DNA of 64,000 nucleotides from Chitinivibrionia bacterium (GTDB lineage: Bacteria > Fibrobacterota > Chitinivibrionia > Chitinivibrionales > Chitinivibrionaceae), in contig WRAZ01000009.1 of assembly GCA_009779925.1 (NCBI GenBank), positions 1 to 64,000 on the forward strand. The letters are read 5' to 3'. This document shows positions 59,648 to 64,000 of this stretch, in pieces (the stretch's first letter is position 1; the number at the start of each line of letters is the position of its first letter). A program made the translations under genes and the position numbers. The notes under the pieces were generated by a model. The model did no database searches and was not told the DNA's origin. It saw nothing but the letters and a program-made list of their open reading frames with translations.

Positions 59648-60459
59648 AAATGATGTGGTTTGTTTTTTTGTAGGGGCGGGGTTTGCCCTCCCAAATTGTC
59701 GGAAATTGTTTTTGCAGGGCGGGCAGATCCCACCCCTACGTTTGCGATTTTTTTTGTTATTTCGTTGCACAGTTCTTCAAAAAAGGAAGCGTTCATCGGC
59801 GTAAAATTCGTCCATTGCGAAAACTGAAAATTCGGCGACAGTTTACGCAGTTTTTCGGGATCCATTCCTCGCTTTTTCCATTTTACGAAATCTTCTTTTG
59901 AGAACGACAAATTTGGCGTTGATTTCGGTATTTCTATTCCTGCCAACTCATTGGCAAGCAAAAATATTGCGGCTTCGTTTCGCCAGAATTGGCTTAGATT
60001 TTCAAAATGTTCGCCTGTCTTTTTTTGTGCGCAATCGGTGTTTTGCCAATAAATAATTTCAGCGGAAAAATCAGTCGGAAGTTTGCTTTTGTAGTCTTTT
60101 ATCGCTTTTTGTATCGACGATGTAAAAATATCGGACGATGTAATAAAAAATATTTTTTTTGCACCTGCACTGCTCAGCGAACAAACGCAATCCGAAATTA
60201 TCGCACGAAAGCGATTTTTGTGCAAACCAATATCGGCAACAGGCTTAAACGGGGTAATAATTCCCTGTAAAATTGGCGATGTTTGATAAATACCTGTTTT
60301 TTCGCTGATTTTTTCGGCGATTTTTTTTGTTATGATTTCGCATATATTAAGCGACAGATTTTGCACAGGTTCAGGCGCGCAAATCGGACAAATTACCCGT
60401 TTGCTTTCGGCAAGTAAATTATTTGCTTCCGTCAATGAAAAATCGCCTAAACTTTTCAT
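59644..60459 (-). CDS. Creatininase-fold-like protein without the catalytic residues
   Basis: 271 residues. The order MKSLGDFSLTEANNLLAESK, VICPICAPEPVQ, then a helix, IYQTSPILQGIIT, RFRAIISDCVCSLSSAGAKK and IFFITSSD follows the creatinine amidohydrolase layout (PLGSxEQHG, then xxYGxSxEH, then SLxxxGxxxIxxxNGHGGN), but the Glu, His and Asn-Gly-His positions are replaced. If the match is right it is inactive as an amidohydrolase. The last ~31 residues (VGVGSARP ... TPPLQ) are encoded by a dispersed element read in frame (59670-59739). It shares bases with both operon neighbours. Moderate confidence in the gene, low in the family. Confidence 0.55.
   Translation of the reverse strand: MKSLGDFSLTEANNLLAESKRVICPICAPEPVQNLSLNICEIITKKIAEKISEKTGIYQTSPILQGIITPFKPVADIGLHKNRFRAIISDCVCSLSSAGAKKIFFITSSDIFTSSIQKAIKDYKSKLPTDFSAEIIYWQNTDCAQKKTGEHFENLSQFWRNEAAIFLLANELAGIEIPKSTPNLSFSKEDFVKWKKRGMDPEKLRKLSPNFQFSQWTNFTPMNASFFEELCNEITKKIANVGVGSARPAKTISDNLGGQTPPLQKNKPHHL
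59670..59739. repeat. Dispersed element in the 3' part of the creatininase-like gene
   Basis: A 70-base element with imperfect inverted ends: GTAGGGGCGGGGTTTGCC...CCC on the left and GGGCGGGCAGATCCCACCCC plus TAC on the right. It is open in the minus-strand frame and encodes the C-terminal end of the gene. Confidence 0.75.
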
Positions 60460-61322
60460 TACGCTTTTTCCTTTCTTGTTCCGTGGATTGCATCAACTTT
60501 GTTTAGACTTCTTACGGTCATAATAAGCGCCGCAACCAAAGCAATATCTGTCGCAAACCATACGCCGTCCGCCGCAAAAATCGAAAGCGGAGTAATTATA
60601 AAATACGGCGTAGCGGTCAATAAAAGCAGTCTGAACCTTGCCGCCGCATTTAATCTTTTTCCGAAAAACAGCATATAAAAGAAAAGCGCGAGCCAAATTT
60701 GAATTATGCCGAAAAACATTCTGCCGACAAGCATTACGCTTTGCAGAAAAAACATCGTTGTTGCGTTGACAGGTTGTAAAAACAGTTTTTTGTAAAAATC
60801 GGCGTTATCTATTCTTAAATTTGGGTCGGGTAATATGCGCGACCATTCTATAACCTGCATTTCGTCGCCAAAAATAAAGGTAGTCATATTGGTTGAAAAT
60901 GCGGATTTTCCCAAATGCATAAAGTTGTCGTCTGTATTTGGAATACTGTCGCCGCCGACAGTAAGCGAAAACGGCTGATTTGCTTCTGTGGGTATTCTGA
61001 CACCTGTGATAAGGGCGCTGAATTCTCTCAGCCTCCACGCTTCAACTTGCTTTATGGTATCGGGCGAGACAAGCATGTTGTTTTCAAATCGAAGTTCTCC
61101 GACAGAAGAAAAAATGGCGTTCGGCGCGTTTCGATTTACCGAAATTGTACGCGAAATCCCCGAAACACCGACCGATATTGCAAATAAAATAAAGAAAAAC
61201 AAAAGCGTCTGCTTGACGGTTGAATACAAAACCTCGTCGGCAAGGTAGTCGCGGTTGAATATCGACAAGTGTATTTTTCTGAAAAATTCGATAGCCGCGC
61301 TCTCTTTTTCGATATTTTCCAT
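60459..61322 (-). CDS. Integral membrane protein (DUF1189-like topology)
   Basis: 287 residues. One membrane helix near 40-60 (TVKQTLLFFFILFAISVGVS), a ~130-residue extracytoplasmic part with many polar turns (about 65-190), and three or four helices in the C-terminal third (VMLVGRMFFGIIQIWLALFF, LLLLTATPYFIITPLSIFAA, WFATDIALVAALIMTV). The arrangement resembles DUF1189/Yip1-like proteins; no catalytic motif is visible. It follows nifS by 11 bases and its stop shares a base with the next start (TAATG). Confidence 0.65.
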   Translation of the reverse strand: MENIEKESAAIEFFRKIHLSIFNRDYLADEVLYSTVKQTLLFFFILFAISVGVSGISRTISVNRNAPNAIFSSVGELRFENNMLVSPDTIKQVEAWRLREFSALITGVRIPTEANQPFSLTVGGDSIPNTDDNFMHLGKSAFSTNMTTFIFGDEMQVIEWSRILPDPNLRIDNADFYKKLFLQPVNATTMFFLQSVMLVGRMFFGIIQIWLALFFYMLFFGKRLNAAARFRLLLLTATPYFIITPLSIFAADGVWFATDIALVAALIMTVRSLNKVDAIHGTRKEKA

Positions 61323-61333
61323 AAATCGTTGCC

Positions 61334-62503
61334 TTATTTGCCGCTCGTAAATGGAGAAATCGCCCTGAGTTTATCGATAATTGCGGGCATTACTTCTATA
61401 ACTTTGTCAATATCGCGCTCGGTATTGTATTTGCTTACGGAAAACCGAATTGACGAATGTGCCAATACGTAAGGCAGTCCCATTGCGCGCATTACGTGCG
61501 ACGGGTCGAGCGAACCGGTTGTGCAAGCCGAGCCGCTTGACGCCGCAATGCCGTTTTCGTCCAAGTGAAGCAAAATCGCCTCGCCCTCTACAAATTCAAA
61601 CGATATGTTAAGCGTGTTCGGAAGTCGGTTTTCGACGTCGCCGTTTATTATTGCGCCTTTGCATTTAGCCAAAAGTGCCGCCTGCAATTTGTCGCGCAGG
61701 CGTTTTATCTCGGTTTTCTCGTTATAAAGTCCTGCTTTTGCCAATTCGCAAGCTTTTGCAAGCCCTATAATGTAAGGAACGTTTTCGGTGCCCGCGCGAA
61801 ATCCGCGTTCTTGGTGTCCGCCGTGAATAAGCGGGTCAAGTTTTACTCCTTCGCGAATGAAAATCGCTCCAATTCCCTTTGGTGCGTGGATTTTATGACC
61901 GGAAAAATTAAGCATATCCACGCGCGTTTTTTGCAGGTCTATGTCTATTTTACCGACTGCCTGCACTGCGTCGGTGTAAACCAATGCGCCGCTTTTTTGC
62001 GCTTTTTCGCAAATTTGGTCTATCGGAAAAATTGTGCCTGTTTCGTTGTTTGCCCACATTGCCGCAACAATCGAATTTTCTCCCAGATTTTCGCAAAGTT
62101 TGTCCACATTTATGCGACCTTTGCCGTCAACGCCGACTTCGCGAGTAAATACTCCCTTTGACGAAAGGTAGCGCACTGTTTCCAAGACTGCGGGGTGTTC
62201 TACTGCCGTAGTAGATATGTGCGATTTTTCGTAGCCGCGGTTTGCGCAGAAACCTTTCAGCGCCATATTGCTTCCTTCTGAGCCGCTTGCAATAAAAAAG
62301 ATTTCGGAAGACTTGCAATTCAAGAAATCGGCGATTGTTTCACGCGCATTTGCAACGTCTTTTGCAACGCTTCCGCCAAATCTGTGAACGCTTGAGGGAT
62401 TTCCCCATTTTTGACTGAAATACGGCGCCATTGCCTCAATTACTTCGTCGGCGACTTGCGTGGTGGCGTTGTTGTCTAAATATATGTTTGTGCATTTTTC
62501 CAT
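61334..62503 (-). CDS. nifS: Cysteine desulfurase (NifS/IscS family)
   Basis: 389 residues, normal length, with CGGAG ahead of the ATG. PLP-dependent class V features: YLDNNATTQVADEVIEAM, ASGSEGSNMALKG, TTAVEHPAVL, MWANNETGTIFPIDQI, YTDAVQAVGKIDIDL, SGHKIHAPKG with the PLP-binding lysine (about 204), QERGFRAGTENV and the catalytic-cysteine loop SGSACTTGSLDPSHVMRAMG (about 324-331). It removes sulfur from cysteine for iron-sulfur cluster and tRNA thiolation. No iscU follows; the downstream genes encode a membrane protein, a creatininase-like and a zinc-ribbon protein. Own promoter-like motif at 62526. Confidence 0.95.
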   Translation of the reverse strand: MEKCTNIYLDNNATTQVADEVIEAMAPYFSQKWGNPSSVHRFGGSVAKDVANARETIADFLNCKSSEIFFIASGSEGSNMALKGFCANRGYEKSHISTTAVEHPAVLETVRYLSSKGVFTREVGVDGKGRINVDKLCENLGENSIVAAMWANNETGTIFPIDQICEKAQKSGALVYTDAVQAVGKIDIDLQKTRVDMLNFSGHKIHAPKGIGAIFIREGVKLDPLIHGGHQERGFRAGTENVPYIIGLAKACELAKAGLYNEKTEIKRLRDKLQAALLAKCKGAIINGDVENRLPNTLNISFEFVEGEAILLHLDENGIAASSGSACTTGSLDPSHVMRAMGLPYVLAHSSIRFSVSKYNTERDIDKVIEVMPAIIDKLRAISPFTSGK

Positions 62504-62525
62504 AAAAATACTCCGTTTTTGGAGA

Positions 62526-62542
62526 GAAAATAATATTTGGCG
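62526..62542 (-). promoter_or_regulatory. Promoter-like motif of the nifS operon
   Basis: The minus strand reads CGCCAAATATTATTTTC, 22 bases before the nifS ATG; the CTCC...GGAG pair between them (62511-62524) forms a small hairpin next to the ribosome site. Confidence 0.55.
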
Positions 62543-62594
62543 GGCATTGCTATGCGACCTTTTTTGTTTTTTTGTTTTTTATTACACTGCACGT

Positions 62595-64000
62595 CTATCT
62601 TCTTGCAAAAGAAAATCTTGCCAAAACTCTGTGTCTGTGGCTTTGTGTGCGTAATTCTTCTTGTCTCGGCATAACAATATTAAAGGTATAATCGTAATCC
62701 AAACTGAAATTTCTCGTAATTCTCAGCGAAACAAGCGTGTGCGAGCGGAAATTCGGATTTGAAAATCTGTCAAACGGCATAAAAAGTCGCAACTCGCCGT
62801 CCAAAGTCAAATATCGCGTAGCGAATAAAAAATAATTCAGTATAAATTCGGGACCTACCTCTAATCTTTCGCCGTTGTTTTGGGTTAATACAATTCTTTC
62901 GATGTTGGTATTGAAAATATCTTCGTAAATTGCGCTTGTACTGTCGAAAACAAGGGAATGTTCCGAAATTAAACGCCAAGAATCCCAACGTCTTTCGTGT
63001 TCCATCCCCAAACCGCTCAAAAATCGCAAATCCAAAAGGTGATTTTTCATAATTTGGATATTAGCGCCGCTTCCGATTTGAAGTTGAATAGGCGAAAAGG
63101 CGGGCGTGGTAGTAAAAGAAGTGGATGTGCTGTCAATTCTTTGCGACGTTTGGTCTGATACGGTGTCGGGAATGTAGTTGTCGAAAATTATGAATGCGTG
63201 CCGTGCGTTTTCGCGTTCTCTTGTTTCTCGGCTGAAATCGATGCTTCTTCTGAAAAGCGAAGTCGAAAATTCACTGCGGAAATAAGGACCGAACCTATCA
63301 ACAAAACGATGCGTAAAGAGGGAATTTATGCGAAATTCGTCGTTTGTTATCCGCATTGTTTTTAAGTCTGCTTCCTCAACCGACATTCCTATGTCAAATC
63401 TTACTATGTTTTGGAAGTCTGCGCGGTTTCGTCGAAAATTCAGGCGGTCAAAAAGCAAAAGCGAGAAATATGTGATGTTTGCCAGCGAGTCGGTGGCTTG
63501 GTCTCTGTAATGGTTAAAATCTACGCTTCCGCCGATATTTACGGTGTGTCGCCAATCTCTTTGTCTTCTTGTGGGAGACATTATATCGCCGAAAACCGTT
63601 CCGCCGCCTACAATTCTTCTTGTGTCAGGGTCTTTGACTACCGTAAAACGGAGAAGTTCGCCGTTTCCGTATAAAGCGAATGTTAAAAAATTGTCTATGG
63701 CGTTAAGCGCGGAGCCGACCCCCAAAATTTTGTAATACCCCATAGGCAAAAACCATATCCGCAAATCCTCCGCCAAACTCAAATCGCGTCCGTATCCTCG
63801 TCCGATAAACATAAGCGGGTCAATAGAAGCCAAGTCGTATTCACTGCGAATAGGAATTCCCGAAGAACTTATAACCTCTATTCGTACGGCGCTCCAATTC
63901 GGTGTTATCGGCGTTATTTCGTCTTGGTAAATTACAAAATTCTGTTTTATTTCAAACGGTGTTCGGTCTATTATTCTGAGGGTATATTGCCCCGGCGGCA
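62595..64000 (-). CDS. Outer-membrane beta-barrel protein (N-terminus beyond window edge)
   Basis: The frame is open to the window edge, giving about 467 residues; a TTG at 63833 is internal. The visible start (PPGQYTLRIIDRTPFEIKQN, then ITPITPNWSAVRIEVI) looks like an Ig-like or carbohydrate-binding-like fold. The rest alternates aromatic and charged residues in ~10-residue strands (FGPYFRSEFSTSLF, LDGELRLFMPFDRF, VSLRITRNFSLDYDYTFNIV) and ends with a Phe-containing strand (HRVLARFSFARR), as expected for a barrel recognised by the BAM machinery. No specific family recognised; signal peptide not visible because truncated. Confidence 0.75.
   Translation of the reverse strand, partial: PPGQYTLRIIDRTPFEIKQNFVIYQDEITPITPNWSAVRIEVISSSGIPIRSEYDLASIDPLMFIGRGYGRDLSLAEDLRIWFLPMGYYKILGVGSALNAIDNFLTFALYGNGELLRFTVVKDPDTRRIVGGGTVFGDIMSPTRRQRDWRHTVNIGGSVDFNHYRDQATDSLANITYFSLLLFDRLNFRRNRADFQNIVRFDIGMSVEEADLKTMRITNDEFRINSLFTHRFVDRFGPYFRSEFSTSLFRRSIDFSRETRERENARHAFIIFDNYIPDTVSDQTSQRIDSTSTSFTTTPAFSPIQLQIGSGANIQIMKNHLLDLRFLSGLGMEHERRWDSWRLISEHSLVFDSTSAIYEDIFNTNIERIVLTQNNGERLEVGPEFILNYFLFATRYLTLDGELRLFMPFDRFSNPNFRSHTLVSLRITRNFSLDYDYTFNIVMPRQEELRTQSHRHRVLARFSFARR

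Noticed and set aside
59648-59770. N-terminal extension of the zinc-ribbon gene
   Set aside because: It would be encoded by a dispersed palindrome, while the ATGA overlap at 59647 gives a natural start.
1-64000. tRNA, rRNA, riboswitch, integrase or transposase genes
   Set aside because: Reading both strands gave no cloverleaf with TTC-loop consensus, no rRNA segment, no recognisable riboswitch core and no recombinase motif; a computed scan (tRNAscan-SE, Infernal) could still find divergent cases.

Overview
This 64 kb window looks like the chromosome of a Gram-negative bacterium of the Fibrobacterota/Chlorobi/Bacteroidota (FCB) superphylum, most plausibly a Fibrobacterota-like gut anaerobe. 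The clues are outer-membrane barrels of the OmpA, SPOR and PorV types, surface proteins ending in a FlgD-like/type IX-like C-terminal domain, an MBG-domain giant protein, an AAA-like/PD-(D/E)XK protein and many short GTAGGGG-type palindromes. The taxon is an inference. No rRNA, tRNA, CRISPR array, integrase or transposase was recognised.

Layout: (1) 1-4.2 kb: the tail of a surface protein, a secreted protein, an OmpA-type barrel protein and a fibronectin-type lipoprotein, closed by an intrinsic terminator. (2) 4.3-8.9 kb: AAA-like/PD-(D/E)XK protein, exported helical-repeat protein, MsbA-type ABC exporter. (3) 9.0-15.3 kb: Wzz-like protein, LytS-type sensor kinase, a YoeB-type toxin-antitoxin pair lodged between kinase and regulator, LytTR response regulator and ComEC. 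(4) 15.3-19.4 kb: HD-GYP phosphodiesterase, tyrS, folE, and on the other strand a STAS protein with FtsE. (5) 19.5-28.6 kb: a beta-propeller surface protein, then a polysaccharide cluster (glycosyltransferases, Wzx-like flippase) and two small membrane proteins. (6) 28.8-53.6 kb: a second YoeB-type pair, then a 7,063-residue repeat protein in one 21 kb gene, followed without gaps by a SPOR/barrel outer-membrane protein, a lipoprotein and a MATE exporter. (7) 53.7-64 kb: an OppD-like ATPase, a YdcF-like protein, a highly acidic protein, a PorV-like barrel, an SpmAB fusion, nadE, a nifS-led four-gene operon and a truncated outer-membrane barrel.

How it fits together: the window is dominated by cell-surface construction. 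Two loci (1-4.2 kb and 29.6-52.3 kb) share one plan: a secreted protein with the same C-terminal domain, then a barrel protein with a peptidoglycan-binding domain (OmpA or SPOR), then a lipoprotein. This suggests a repeated display or anchoring module, possibly fed by a type IX-like exporter for which the PorV-like protein at 55.8 kb would be a partner. Two kinds of short DNA element run through everything: an A/T-rich motif (roughly GGCAAATAGTATTTTTA) 20-60 bases upstream of many genes, which is probably the core promoter, and a family of GTAGGGG...CCCCTAC palindromes that sit between genes, supply stop codons to three genes, and lie in frame inside three others.
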